This document shows positions 20,133 through 28,709 of a DNA stretch of 64,000 bases, piece after piece. The position numbers and the translations under genes are program-made. Location of the stretch: contig DATLUM010000071.1 of assembly GCA_035533095.1 (NCBI GenBank), positions 1 to 64,000 on the forward strand. The letters are read 5' to 3'. Below the pieces are notes generated by a model. That model ran no database searches. It worked only from the letters and a program-made list of their open reading frames with translations, and was not told the origin of the DNA. Position 1 is the first letter of the stretch; each line of letters starts with the position of its first letter. The stretch comes from Acidimicrobiales bacterium (GTDB lineage: Bacteria > Actinomycetota > Acidimicrobiia > Acidimicrobiales > Palsa-688).

Positions 20133-22091
20133 ATGACGTCCCTGTGGCCTCGGATAGAGCCCGCCCTCGCCCACGTACAGAAACCGGCCCGCTACATAGG
20201 GTGCGAGGACGGCGCGGTGGCCGAGGGTCCGCTCGAAGGCAGGGTCGGGTGGCTGCTCATCTACCCCGACTCCTACGAGGTCGGCCTGCCCAACCAGGGA
20301 CTCCAGATCCTCTACGAGATCCTCAACGAGAACCCCTCCACGCGTGCCGAGCGCACCTACGCCCCCTGGACCGACATGGAGTCGGAGATGAGGCGCCGGC
20401 GGATCCCGCTGTTCTCCGTGGACAGCCACCGCCCCGCCGGCGATTTCGACCTGCTCGCATTCAACCTGTCCGCCGAGCTGGTCTACACCAACCTCCTGAA
20501 CTGCGTGGATCTCGCGGGCGTGCCCGTCAGGTCCGCCGACCGGGGCCCGGACCACCCGCTGGTGGCCGCAGGCGGTCACTGCACGTTCAACCCCGAGCCG
20601 CTCGCCGACTTCGTCGACCTGTTTGTCATCGGCGACGGCGAGGAGGTCGTCGGAGAGATCTCGGCCGCGGTGGCCGACTGGAAGGCCGGCGGTCGCACGC
20701 CCGGCTCGCGTGAGCGCCTCCTGCGCGACCTCGCCTCGATCCCGGGCGTCTACGTGCCCTCCTGCTACGACGTGGTCTACGAGGGTCCTGCTCTCCTGTC
20801 GGTCGCACCCAAGTATCCCGACGTTCCCGAGCGCGTGGAGAAGAGGACCATCGCCGACCTCGCCGCGTGGCCTTACCCGAAGCGCCAACTGGTGCCGATG
20901 ACCGAGGTGGTACACGACCGGCTCAACGTCGAGGTGTTCCGGGGCTGCACGCGCGGCTGCCGGTTCTGTCAGGCCGGAATGATCACGCGGCCGGTCCGCG
21001 AACGACCGGCCCATCAGGTCGCACGCATGGTCTCCGACGGCCTGGCCCGTACCGGCTACGACGAGGTGGCCCTCACCTCGCTGTCGAGCGCCGACTTCTC
21101 CGGCATCGAGGAGGTCGTGAGGGGAATCGTCGACGATCCGGTCTCGAACGGCGAGGTCTCGGTCAGCCTTCCGAGCCTGCGGGTCGACGCGTTCACGGTT
21201 GGGATCGCCACCGAGATCCAGAAGGTACGGCGCACGGGACTTACGTTCGCGCCCGAAGCGGGAACGTGGCGCATGCGCCAGGTCATCAACAAGCTGATAC
21301 GCGAAGAGGACCTCTACGGCGCTGTGGAATCGGCGTTCTCGCAGGGATGGCGCCGGGTGAAGCTGTACTTCCTGACCGGACTTCCCACCGAGACCGACGA
21401 GGACACTCTCGGGATCGCGGAGCTCGCGCACAACTGCGTGACCGCCGGCCGCCGGCACAACCGCGGCGCATCGGTCACCGCGTCCGTCGGGGGTTTCGTG
21501 CCCAAGCCGCAGACACCGTTCCAGTGGTTCGGTCAGGACACTCCCGCTGAGCTCTCCCGGAAGATCCGGATGCTGCGGGAGGCGACCAGATCCGATCGCG
21601 GGGTGCAATTGCGCTGGCACGACCCCAAGGCGTCGCTCGCGGAGGGTATCGCCAGCAGGGGTGACCGCCGCGTCGGCGCGGTGATAGAGGAGGTCTGGCG
21701 TCGCGGCGGGACCTTCCAGGAGTGGTCGGAGATGTTCTCGCTGGAGCTGTGGACCGAGGCGATGGCGGCCCACGGGCTGTCCATCGACTGGTACGTCCAC
21801 CGCGACCGCGACCGCGACGAGGTCCTGCCCTGGGGCCACATCTCCGCCGGCCTGCACGAGGACTTCCTCTGGCAGGAGTGGGAGGACGCGCTGGCGGCGT
21901 CGGGAACCCCGGATTGCAGGTGGACGCCGTGCTACGACTGCGGTGCTTGCACCGGCTACGGGATCGAGCACGTGGTCGCGTCCGCAGTGCCGCCAGCCGG
22001 CGGCAGCCAGGGCACAGGTCAGGACCTCGGCAGCGGCGGAGACGTGCCCGTCCTGCTCAGGCCCACGGCCGGTGCTGGGGCACGAGCATGA
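20133..22091 (+). CDS. TIGR03960-type radical SAM protein with B12-binding-like N-terminus
   Basis: A 652-residue radical SAM enzyme of the family annotated TIGR03960. The N-terminal part resembles a B12-binding fold (LIYPDSYEVGLPNQGLQIL). The radical SAM core has the iron-sulfur motif CTRGCRFC (Cys272, Cys276, Cys279). It then shows TFAPEAGTWRMRQVINK and KLYFLTGLPTETDED. The C-terminus ends with a CYDCGACTGYG motif, possibly a second metal site. The reaction is not established as far as I know. The family is almost always followed by a DUF2344 gene, as here with an ATGA overlap, and sits next to RNase E/G and L21/L27, which suggests an RNA or ribosome-linked modification. ATG 20133 is favoured over TTG 20127. 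Confidence 0.88.
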   Translation: MTSLWPRIEPALAHVQKPARYIGCEDGAVAEGPLEGRVGWLLIYPDSYEVGLPNQGLQILYEILNENPSTRAERTYAPWTDMESEMRRRRIPLFSVDSHRPAGDFDLLAFNLSAELVYTNLLNCVDLAGVPVRSADRGPDHPLVAAGGHCTFNPEPLADFVDLFVIGDGEEVVGEISAAVADWKAGGRTPGSRERLLRDLASIPGVYVPSCYDVVYEGPALLSVAPKYPDVPERVEKRTIADLAAWPYPKRQLVPMTEVVHDRLNVEVFRGCTRGCRFCQAGMITRPVRERPAHQVARMVSDGLARTGYDEVALTSLSSADFSGIEEVVRGIVDDPVSNGEVSVSLPSLRVDAFTVGIATEIQKVRRTGLTFAPEAGTWRMRQVINKLIREEDLYGAVESAFSQGWRRVKLYFLTGLPTETDEDTLGIAELAHNCVTAGRRHNRGASVTASVGGFVPKPQTPFQWFGQDTPAELSRKIRMLREATRSDRGVQLRWHDPKASLAEGIASRGDRRVGAVIEEVWRRGGTFQEWSEMFSLELWTEAMAAHGLSIDWYVHRDRDRDEVLPWGHISAGLHEDFLWQEWEDALAASGTPDCRWTPCYDCGACTGYGIEHVVASAVPPAGGSQGTGQDLGSGGDVPVLLRPTAGAGARA

Positions 22092-22912
22092 GCAGCACTG
22101 CGCCTGGCGGCGCAGACACATCGACCAGCCCAGACCCATCGAGCAACAGGGCCGAACGGCTCCGCGTACGGATCCGTTTCAGCAAGCTCGGTAAGATCCG
22201 CTGGACAAGTCACAGGGATGTCGCCCGCATGTGGGAGCGGGCGTTCCGGCGTGAGCACCTGCCGCTGGCGTACAGCAGTGGGTTCTCCCCGCGTCCCAAG
22301 GTCAGCTTCGGCTTGGCCCTCCCCACCGGCTACGAGTCCGTGGCCGAGTACATCGACGTCGACCTGGTCGGGTTCCCCGCCTCCGGCGTCGCCATGCTGC
22401 CCGCCAGGTTGTCGTCGGCTCTACCCGAAGGGGTGGACGCGACGGCCGCCGAAGTGATGGCGCCGTCGGCCCCGTCACTGCAGGAGGAAGTGACCTCGTG
22501 CACCTGGCGATGGGCCGTCGAAGCCCCCGAGGGCCAGGCGACCCCCTCGCCCGACGAGCTCGGTGCGCGCGTAGAGGCGTGCCTCGGCGCCGGCGAGCTC
22601 CAGGTCACACGGCCCCGCAAAGGCGTGGTGCAGACGGACAACATCCGTCCGGGCATCGTGGACATCAAACTGGCCGGCCCCGACGGGGCCGGCGACTCCG
22701 CCGGCGTCTGGCTTCAGGCCGAACTGGCCTGCCAGCCACGGGCGATCAGGCCCTCCGAGGTGACCCTCGCGTTGGGCCCGGGGCTCGAGGAACGCAGCGT
22801 ACGGAGAATGCACCAATGGATCTGGCGCGACGGCGCCCGGTGTGAGCCGCTCTCCGAAGCGGATCTCCCCGGCGCGATCGGCGCGCGGCACGCCCTGGAG
22901 CGTGCTTCATGA
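22088..22912 (+). CDS. TIGR03936 / DUF2344 protein
   Basis: A 274-residue protein of the DUF2344 family. The conserved opening RVRIRFSKLGKIRWTSHRDV and LAYSSGFSPRPKVSFGLALP are diagnostic. It overlaps the radical SAM gene by ATGA and is found fused or adjacent to it in many bacteria, so it is probably a partner subunit or substrate-binding module. The first 20 or so residues are Ser/Thr/Pro-rich and likely disordered. No catalytic residues are evident. It ends 15 bases before the RNase E/G gene. Confidence 0.85.
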   Translation: MSSTAPGGADTSTSPDPSSNRAERLRVRIRFSKLGKIRWTSHRDVARMWERAFRREHLPLAYSSGFSPRPKVSFGLALPTGYESVAEYIDVDLVGFPASGVAMLPARLSSALPEGVDATAAEVMAPSAPSLQEEVTSCTWRWAVEAPEGQATPSPDELGARVEACLGAGELQVTRPRKGVVQTDNIRPGIVDIKLAGPDGAGDSAGVWLQAELACQPRAIRPSEVTLALGPGLEERSVRRMHQWIWRDGARCEPLSEADLPGAIGARHALERAS

Positions 22913-22927
22913 GAAGGGAACGCGAAC

Positions 22928-24817
22928 ATGTCCGACTCGGCGCCGGCCCGCCCGGAAATCACCGGGCCGCAGCCACCGATACCTGCCGGAGCGACTCCGG
23001 CAGAAGACCAGCCGCCAACCGGCGGTCCTGACCAGGCCGGCGAAGCCGGCCAGGCGCGCCGGCGCCGCCGCGGTTCGAGGGGCGGGCGCAACCGCAGCCG
23101 GTCCGCCGCCAATCAGGCACCGGTCACCGAAGGCGACGGCGAATCGCCGGCGCAAACGACCGGCATACCGGCAGGGCCGGCACCTGCCCCAGTGGCGCCT
23201 GCCGCCTCTGGCGCTGTGCCGCCCCCCCCGATCGTCCCGGCCAAGCCCAAGATCGGCGACACCCGCCCGGCACCGCCACCGGCGCCTCGCCCGGCGGCGG
23301 ACGGAGCGAACGGCGGAAACGGCAACGGCGGCACCTCCGGCGACAAGAAGCGCCGCCGGGGGCGCGGTGGGCGAGGATCGCGCCCCGCTGACACCTCCCG
23401 CCGCCCGGTCGAAGCCGTCCTCGTCCACGAACCCGTCGAGATCGACGAGGCGACGCGGGAGCGCCGCCGAGGCCGTGAGCGCAAGGGCCGTCCCGTCGGC
23501 CGCTATCTCATGGTGGTGCACAAGCGCGAGTCGGTCACCCAGATAGCGGTGCTGGAAGGCCGCGCGCTCATCGAGCACTACGTCTCGCGCCCGGCGGACG
23601 ACGCCACACAGATCGACGGCAACATCTATCTCGGTCGTGTGCAAAACGTCCTGCCCGGCATGGAGGCGGCGTTTGTCGACATCGGCACGCCGAAGAACGC
23701 TGTCCTCTACCGCGGTGACGTCCGCTACGACAAGGACGACCTCGAGGCGACCGACGCGACCGCGTCAGACGCCGGTGGCTCTCCCACGCGCGGCCGCCTC
23801 AGCGGCGTCGCTCGCGACGCCCGCATCGAGCAACTGCTGAAGACCGGCCAGACGATCCTCTGCCAGGTGACCAAGAACCCGATAGGCACCAAGGGGGCGC
23901 GCCTCACGCAGGAGGTCTCGTTGCCGGGCCGGTTCGTCGTGCTCATCCCGCACAGCGACACCTACGGGATCTCCAAGCGCCTTCCCGACGAGGAGCGTAA
24001 GCGCTTGCGTCGCATCCTCGACGAGGTCCGCCCGGCGGGCCACGGCCTCATCGTGCGCACGGCGGCCGAGGGGGCAACCGCCGACGAGTTGCGCCGCGAC
24101 GTTGCCCGGCTGAGCCAGCAGTGGGACCGCATCGACGCTCTCGCCAAGACGGCGCGCACGCCGGCTCTGCTCTACCGCGAGCCGGACATGGCGGTGCGAG
24201 TCATCCGGGAGGAGTTCAACCGCGACTATCGCGGCGTCGTCATCGACGACCGCGCGCTCTACGAGGAAGTGCGCGACTACGTAGCCAGCATCAACCCGGA
24301 GCTCGCCGACCGGGTGGAGTGGGCCGGTGACACGGACGACCCGCTCCCTGTGTTCGAGCGGCACCACGTCCATGAGCAGATCCACAAGGCGCTGGATCGC
24401 AAGGTGTGGCTGCCTTCGGGGGGGTCGTTGATCATCGAGCGCACCGAGGCGCTCACGGTCATCGACGTCAACACCGGGAAGAACGTCGGAACCTCGAACC
24501 TCGAAGAGACCGTCTTCCGCAACAACCTCGAAGCGGCGGAGGAGATCGCCCGGCAGCTTCGGCTTCGCGACATCGGCGGGATCATCGTCATCGACTTCAT
24601 CGATATGGAGATCGCGGCGAACCGAGCAGAGGTCGTCAAGAAGTTCCGCGAGGCGCTGGCGCGGGACAAGACCCGCACTCAGGTGTTCGACATATCGGAA
24701 CTCGGCTTGGTCGAGATGACCCGGAAGAGGATCTCGGAGGGCCTGGTGGAGTCGTTTTCGGAGACCTGCCCGACCTGCGGCGGCCGGGGAATCGTGTTCG
24801 ACCAGTCGCTGCTGTGA
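22928..24817 (+). CDS. rne: Ribonuclease E/G
   Basis: A 629-residue RNase E/G-family endonuclease that processes rRNA and starts mRNA decay. The N-terminal 170 residues are a Pro/Gly/Arg-rich disordered extension not found in short RNase G proteins. The S1 RNA-binding domain follows (NIYLGRVQNVLPGMEAAFVD). The metal ligands are predicted to be Asp513 (VIDVNTGK) and Asp556 (IIVIDFIDME), with the 43-residue spacing of the E. coli enzyme. The C-terminal CPTCGGRG (614-621) is the zinc-link motif used for dimer pairing. The location just upstream of rplU-rpmA is widespread. Confidence 0.95.
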   Translation: MSDSAPARPEITGPQPPIPAGATPAEDQPPTGGPDQAGEAGQARRRRRGSRGGRNRSRSAANQAPVTEGDGESPAQTTGIPAGPAPAPVAPAASGAVPPPPIVPAKPKIGDTRPAPPPAPRPAADGANGGNGNGGTSGDKKRRRGRGGRGSRPADTSRRPVEAVLVHEPVEIDEATRERRRGRERKGRPVGRYLMVVHKRESVTQIAVLEGRALIEHYVSRPADDATQIDGNIYLGRVQNVLPGMEAAFVDIGTPKNAVLYRGDVRYDKDDLEATDATASDAGGSPTRGRLSGVARDARIEQLLKTGQTILCQVTKNPIGTKGARLTQEVSLPGRFVVLIPHSDTYGISKRLPDEERKRLRRILDEVRPAGHGLIVRTAAEGATADELRRDVARLSQQWDRIDALAKTARTPALLYREPDMAVRVIREEFNRDYRGVVIDDRALYEEVRDYVASINPELADRVEWAGDTDDPLPVFERHHVHEQIHKALDRKVWLPSGGSLIIERTEALTVIDVNTGKNVGTSNLEETVFRNNLEAAEEIARQLRLRDIGGIIVIDFIDMEIAANRAEVVKKFREALARDKTRTQVFDISELGLVEMTRKRISEGLVESFSETCPTCGGRGIVFDQSLL

Positions 24818-24872
24818 CAGGCACTGAAAGGGCGGGAAAAGACCTCGCGAGGCGTGGCTCCGGCTGCTCGGA

Positions 24873-24878
24873 TATACT
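24873..24878 (+). promoter_or_regulatory. -10 element of the rplU-rpmA operon, near-leaderless
   Basis: TATACT is the best -10 match in the window. It ends 9 bases before the GTG start of rplU, so the mRNA leader can be at most a few bases and carries no Shine-Dalgarno site. No clear -35 is seen. Confidence 0.65.
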
Positions 24879-24887
24879 CTCCCCCTT

Positions 24888-25202
24888 GTGTATGCGGTGA
24901 TCCAGACAGGTGGAAAGCAGGAGCGTGTAGAGGAGGGTCAGACCCTCTCCGTGGAGCTGCTGAGCGCCGGGACCGGCGACGAGGTGTCGTTCACTCCCGT
25001 GCTGGTGGTCGACGGCGACGCCGTCGTGGCTGCGCGCGATCAACTCGCCTCCGCCAAGGTCTCGGCCCGGGTGGTCGGCGAGTCCAAGGGGCCCAAGATC
25101 CGCGGTTTCACATACAAGCCGAAGACCCGCGGACGGCGCACCTGGGGACACCGCCAGCGCTACACGACCATCGAGATCACCGGAATCACCCGGGAGGCGT
25201 AG
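24888..25202 (+). CDS. rplU: 50S ribosomal protein L21
   Basis: L21 (104 aa, the usual length) binds 23S rRNA domain II. The N-terminus [17 protein letters not shown] and the C-terminus [19 protein letters not shown] are canonical. The start is GTG, unusual for a highly expressed ribosomal protein, and it sits 9 bases after a TATACT box. Its stop is followed two bases later by rpmA. Confidence 0.98.
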   Translation: MYAVIQTGGKQERVEEGQTLSVELLSAGTGDEVSFTPVLVVDGDAVVAARDQLASAKVSARVVGESKGPKIRGFTYKPKTRGRRTWGHRQRYTTIEITGITREA

Positions 25203-25204
25203 GC

Positions 25205-25459
25205 ATGTCCAAGACCAAGGGAGGCGGGTCAACCCGCAACGGGCGCGACTCCAACGCCCAGCGGCTCGGCGTCAAGACATTCGACGGCACCGCCGTCTCC
25301 GCCGGCTCGATCATCGTGCGCCAGCGCGGCACGAAGTTCCACCCGGGAGAAAACGTCGGTCGCGGCGGTGACGACACGTTGTTCGCCCTCAAGGACGGCA
25401 AGGTGAAGTTCGGCAGCCGCAAGGGCCGCAAGCTGGTCGACATCCTCACCGAGGGCTGA
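25205..25459 (+). CDS. rpmA: 50S ribosomal protein L27
   Basis: L27 (84 aa) reaches into the peptidyl-transferase centre. The family signature [20 protein letters not shown] is present. The N-terminus [16 protein letters not shown] begins directly without the cleavable extension seen in Firmicutes. It is co-transcribed with rplU; only two bases separate stop and start. Confidence 0.98.
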   Translation: MSKTKGGGSTRNGRDSNAQRLGVKTFDGTAVSAGSIIVRQRGTKFHPGENVGRGGDDTLFALKDGKVKFGSRKGRKLVDILTEG

Positions 25460-25466
25460 CCTCATT

Positions 25467-25490
25467 CCGCTGGCATTCGCATGCCGGCGG
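25467..25490 (+). promoter_or_regulatory. Hairpin overlapping the obgE ribosome-binding site
   Basis: CCGCTGGCAT pairs with ATGCCGGCGG (nine Watson-Crick pairs and one G-U) around the tetraloop TCGC. The 3' arm runs into GGGAG, the likely Shine-Dalgarno of obgE, 13 bases before its ATG. It may partly block obgE translation or weakly attenuate transcription after rpmA. Confidence 0.55.
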
Positions 25491-25503
25491 GAGCCACACC
25501 GAC

Positions 25504-26739
25504 ATGTCCTCGTTTGTCGACGAAGCCCAGGTCCATGTCAAAGCCGGTGACGGCGGCGCGGGGGCGGTGTCTTTTCGCAGGGAAGCCCACGTCGCCAAAG
25601 GCGGTCCCGACGGTGGCGACGGCGGAAGCGGCGGCGACGTCTGGTTGGTAGCCGACCGCAACGTCGCGTCGCTGTACGGGTTCAAGGACCACCCGCACCG
25701 GCGAGCGGGCAACGGCACCCACGGCATGGGCAAGGGCCGTCACGGCCGCGACGGCGCCGACCTGGAGGTCCCGGTACCAGAAGGCACTGTCGTGCGCGAC
25801 GCTGCCGGCGAGGTGGTTGCCGATCTCGCGACCGCCGGCGACAGATGGCTCGCGGCGAGAGGCGGCCAGGGTGGCAGGGGCAACGCGCGGTTCCTCTCCA
25901 ACCGCCGGCGCGCTCCCGCGTTCGCTGAACAGGCCGAGCTCGGCGAGGAACTGTGGCTCGACCTGGAGCTCAAGCTGATGGCGGACGTCGCGCTGGTCGG
26001 TTTCCCGAACGCCGGCAAGAGCACGCTCATCTCGACGATCTCGGCCGCCAAGCCGAAGGTCGCCGACTACCCGTTCACCACCCTCGAACCGCATCTCGGG
26101 GTCGTGCGCTTCGGCGAGCACGAGTTCGTCGTCGCCGACATCCCCGGTCTGATCGAGGGCGCGAGCGAGGGGCGCGGGCTGGGGCACCGGTTCCTGCGCC
26201 ACATCGAGCGAGCGCGGGTGCTGGCGATTCTCATCGACCTCGCTCCCGTGGACGGCAGGCCGCCGGCGGAGCAGGAGCGGATCCTGCTCGACGAGTTGGA
26301 GCGCTACCGGCCTTCGATGCTCGAACGCCCGCGCCTGGTTGTGGGTACCAAGTCGGATTCGGCCGATCCTGCGATCGAGTGGGAAGGCGAGCGGATATCG
26401 GCGGTCACCGGGGAGGGGGTGAGACCGCTGCTCGGTCGCATGGCCCAGGCGGTCGAGGCCGCGAGGGAGCAACTGCCGCAGCCGCGAAGGTACGTGGTAC
26501 ATCGCCCCGAGCTGGCCGGCGTCAATGTCGAGAGGGACTCATCCGGCGGGTGGGTCGTGCTCGGCCGCTCGGCATTGCGTGCCGTCGCGCTGTCGGACCT
26601 GACCGACGCGGACGCGCTCGCTTACGCTCAGGGCAAGCTGCGCGGCATGGGGGTCGATCGCGCGCTGGCGCGCGCAGGGGCTCGCTCGGGCGACCGGGTG
26701 CGCATCGGAGACTTCGAGTTCGAGTACGAGCCCGGATAG
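25504..26739 (+). CDS. obgE: GTPase ObgE/CgtA
   Basis: Obg (411 aa) is an essential GTPase that binds the 50S subunit and links ribosome assembly to stress. The glycine-rich Obg fold covers residues 1-155 (GGDGGSGGDVWLV, GGQGGRGNARF). The G1 motif GFPNAGKS is at 166-173, with G3 DIPGLIEGA and G4 GTKSDSAD further on. A C-terminal OCT domain follows from about residue 320 (VERDSSGGWVVLGRSALRAV). It occupies its usual place after rplU-rpmA and before proB. Confidence 0.97.
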   Translation: MSSFVDEAQVHVKAGDGGAGAVSFRREAHVAKGGPDGGDGGSGGDVWLVADRNVASLYGFKDHPHRRAGNGTHGMGKGRHGRDGADLEVPVPEGTVVRDAAGEVVADLATAGDRWLAARGGQGGRGNARFLSNRRRAPAFAEQAELGEELWLDLELKLMADVALVGFPNAGKSTLISTISAAKPKVADYPFTTLEPHLGVVRFGEHEFVVADIPGLIEGASEGRGLGHRFLRHIERARVLAILIDLAPVDGRPPAEQERILLDELERYRPSMLERPRLVVGTKSDSADPAIEWEGERISAVTGEGVRPLLGRMAQAVEAAREQLPQPRRYVVHRPELAGVNVERDSSGGWVVLGRSALRAVALSDLTDADALAYAQGKLRGMGVDRALARAGARSGDRVRIGDFEFEYEPG

Positions 26740-26766
26740 CCGCGGCGTGCGAGAGTAGTAAGCGGT

Positions 26767-27864
26767 ATGGGGCGCCTCGTCGTCGTCAAGATCGGCAGCT
26801 CGTCGTTGACCGGCGAGTCGGGGGACATCCGCGTCGACGCCATCGAGCGGCTCTGCGCGGACGTCGCCGCGTTGCGCCAGGGAGGCGACCGTGTCGTGGT
26901 CGTGTCCAGCGGCGCGATCGCGGCCGGCCTCCCGCTGCTCGGGCTGTCGGGGCACCGGCCTGTGGATCCCGCCGTGTTGCAGGCCGTCTCCGCAGTTGGT
27001 CAAAGCCACCTGGTCGGCCACTACAACAGGGCCCTCGCCAGGCATGGCCTTGTCGGTGGGCAGGTTCTGCTGGCGCCGCTCGACTTCGTCCACCGCCAGC
27101 AGTACCTCCACGCGCGCCAAACGTTCAACGTGCTTCTCGAACTCGGTGTGGTCCCCGTCGTCAACGAAAACGACGCCATAGCCGACGACGAGATCCGTTT
27201 CGGTGACAACGACCGTCTCGCCGCTTTGGTCTCCCACCTCGTGCGGGCCGACCTGCTCGTCATGCTCACCGACACCGCCGGGCTGTTCACGGGGGACCCG
27301 AGGATCGACTCGGAGGCGTCGTTGATCGAGGAGATCGTCGCCGTCGACCACGAGCTCGAGGCAATCGCCGGCGGTCCGGGAACCGAGCGCGGTAGCGGCG
27401 GCATGGCATCGAAGTTGGCCGCCGCGAAGATCGCAGCGTGGTCCGGCGTGCGTGCTGTGATCGCATCAGCCGACCGGCCATCTGTCCTTGTCGATGCGGT
27501 CGCGGGCAAGCCCGGGGTGGGGACCATCTTCGTTCCGCGCGCCGAGAGGCTCCCGGCCCGCAAGCTCTGGATCGCCTTCGCGGTCGGGTCCTCGGGGACG
27601 ATCGTCGTGGACGAGGGGGCGAGAGCGGCGCTCATGGAGAGGGGCGTGTCGCTGCTGCCGGCGGGGGTCGTCAAGGCGATCGGGTCGTTTGCGGCCGACG
27701 ACGCGGTCGAGATCGCCGGTCCCGACGGGCGCGTGTTCGCCAAGGGGCTCGCCCGCCACGCCTCGGCCATCGTCAACCAGCTCGCCGGCCGGCGGACCGC
27801 CGACCTGCCCGTGGACGTACCGCACGAGGTTGTCCACCGCGACGACCTGGTGCTGTTGCCGTGA
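26767..27864 (+). CDS. proB: Glutamate 5-kinase
   Basis: ProB (365 aa) phosphorylates glutamate in the first step of proline synthesis. The kinase domain shows VVKIGSSSLTG at the start, VVVSSGAIAAG, PVVNENDAIADDEIRFGDND and MLTDTAGLFTGDPR. A C-terminal PUA domain covers about residues 275-350. proA, the next enzyme of the pathway, is not adjacent but lies 7.4 kb away (35305), separated by several unrelated genes. The stop overlaps the following gene by GTGA. Confidence 0.97.
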   Translation: MGRLVVVKIGSSSLTGESGDIRVDAIERLCADVAALRQGGDRVVVVSSGAIAAGLPLLGLSGHRPVDPAVLQAVSAVGQSHLVGHYNRALARHGLVGGQVLLAPLDFVHRQQYLHARQTFNVLLELGVVPVVNENDAIADDEIRFGDNDRLAALVSHLVRADLLVMLTDTAGLFTGDPRIDSEASLIEEIVAVDHELEAIAGGPGTERGSGGMASKLAAAKIAAWSGVRAVIASADRPSVLVDAVAGKPGVGTIFVPRAERLPARKLWIAFAVGSSGTIVVDEGARAALMERGVSLLPAGVVKAIGSFAADDAVEIAGPDGRVFAKGLARHASAIVNQLAGRRTADLPVDVPHEVVHRDDLVLLP

Positions 27865-28640
27865 CCCGCTCGCTGGCAGGCCGACCGTTGAGACGGGGAC
27901 TGCTCGTCGCCGTCGTGGGCGCGCTGTGCCTGCTGGTCGCCGGTTGCTCGGCGGTCACGACGTTGATCGACACCTCGCAGGCCCTGCGCGACGCCGGCTA
28001 CCAGTCGGTGAGCGTCAGTTTCCACCTGGGTTCCGGAGACGAGGTGGACGTCAGCGTCAAAGTGTCGGCGACGGCGACCAACGCGGACGCCCAGAACGTG
28101 GCCCGTGTGGTGTGGAACAAGTTCCACGAGCGGTTCCAGTGGCTGCACGTAACGGTCCACGGGACCGGGGGCTCCAGCGTCTTCAGGGTCTACGAGTACC
28201 AGGATCTCGTGACGATGTTCGGCCCCCGGAATCCGGCCTGGGACCGCAGCACGATCTCCTCCGCGACGACCAGGTTGGGGGCGTTCATCGTCGTAGGGCT
28301 CGTGGTGGCGGGGGCGGCTGTGGCGGTGGTGGCGGTCGTTGTGAGCCGGCGCAAGCGCGACCGGCGGGGCGGGGGGTACCCCCCGGGCGGCGACGGTGGC
28401 CGGTGGCAGCCCGGTGCCGGATGGCAGCCGGGTGGAGGATGGCCACCCAACGGGGGCGCACCACCTGCCGGGCCGCCGCAGGGGGGTTGGCAGCCGGGTG
28501 GCGGAGGCCAATGGGCGCCCGACCCTCTCTGGCCGCCACCGGCGGGTCCACCTCCCGGCCGCGCTCCCACCGGCGGATCCGGCCGCGCTCCCACCGGCGG
28601 ATCCGGCTGGGGTCCGGCCCCGCCCCCCGCCGATGACTGA
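27861..28640 (+). CDS. Lipoprotein with an added C-terminal membrane helix and Pro/Gly/Trp tail
   Basis: A 259-residue protein of unknown function. A basic N-region and hydrophobic core end in the lipobox LVAGC, predicting lipidation of the Cys. The folded part (residues 35-135) has no recognised fold. It is followed by a membrane helix (AFIVVGLVVAGAAVAVVAVVV), a basic stop-transfer segment (SRRKRDRR) and a low-complexity tail of WQPGGG-like and GRAPTGGS units. This predicts a lipid anchor outside and a disordered tail inside. A 24-bp unit is tandemly repeated at 28560-28607. The GTG overlaps the proB stop. Confidence 0.8.
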   Translation: MTRSLAGRPLRRGLLVAVVGALCLLVAGCSAVTTLIDTSQALRDAGYQSVSVSFHLGSGDEVDVSVKVSATATNADAQNVARVVWNKFHERFQWLHVTVHGTGGSSVFRVYEYQDLVTMFGPRNPAWDRSTISSATTRLGAFIVVGLVVAGAAVAVVAVVVSRRKRDRRGGGYPPGGDGGRWQPGAGWQPGGGWPPNGGAPPAGPPQGGWQPGGGGQWAPDPLWPPPAGPPPGRAPTGGSGRAPTGGSGWGPAPPPADD

Positions 28641-28709
28641 GACGGACAGGCGGGAGGCTCGGGGGCTGACAGTATGGGGACCACTCACGCTCTGAACGGA
28701 GGGTCCAGC

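Noticed and set aside
26756-26766. Leaderless -10 for proB
   Set aside because: TAGTAA lacks the final T, and proB follows obgE by only 27 bases, so operon read-through is more likely.
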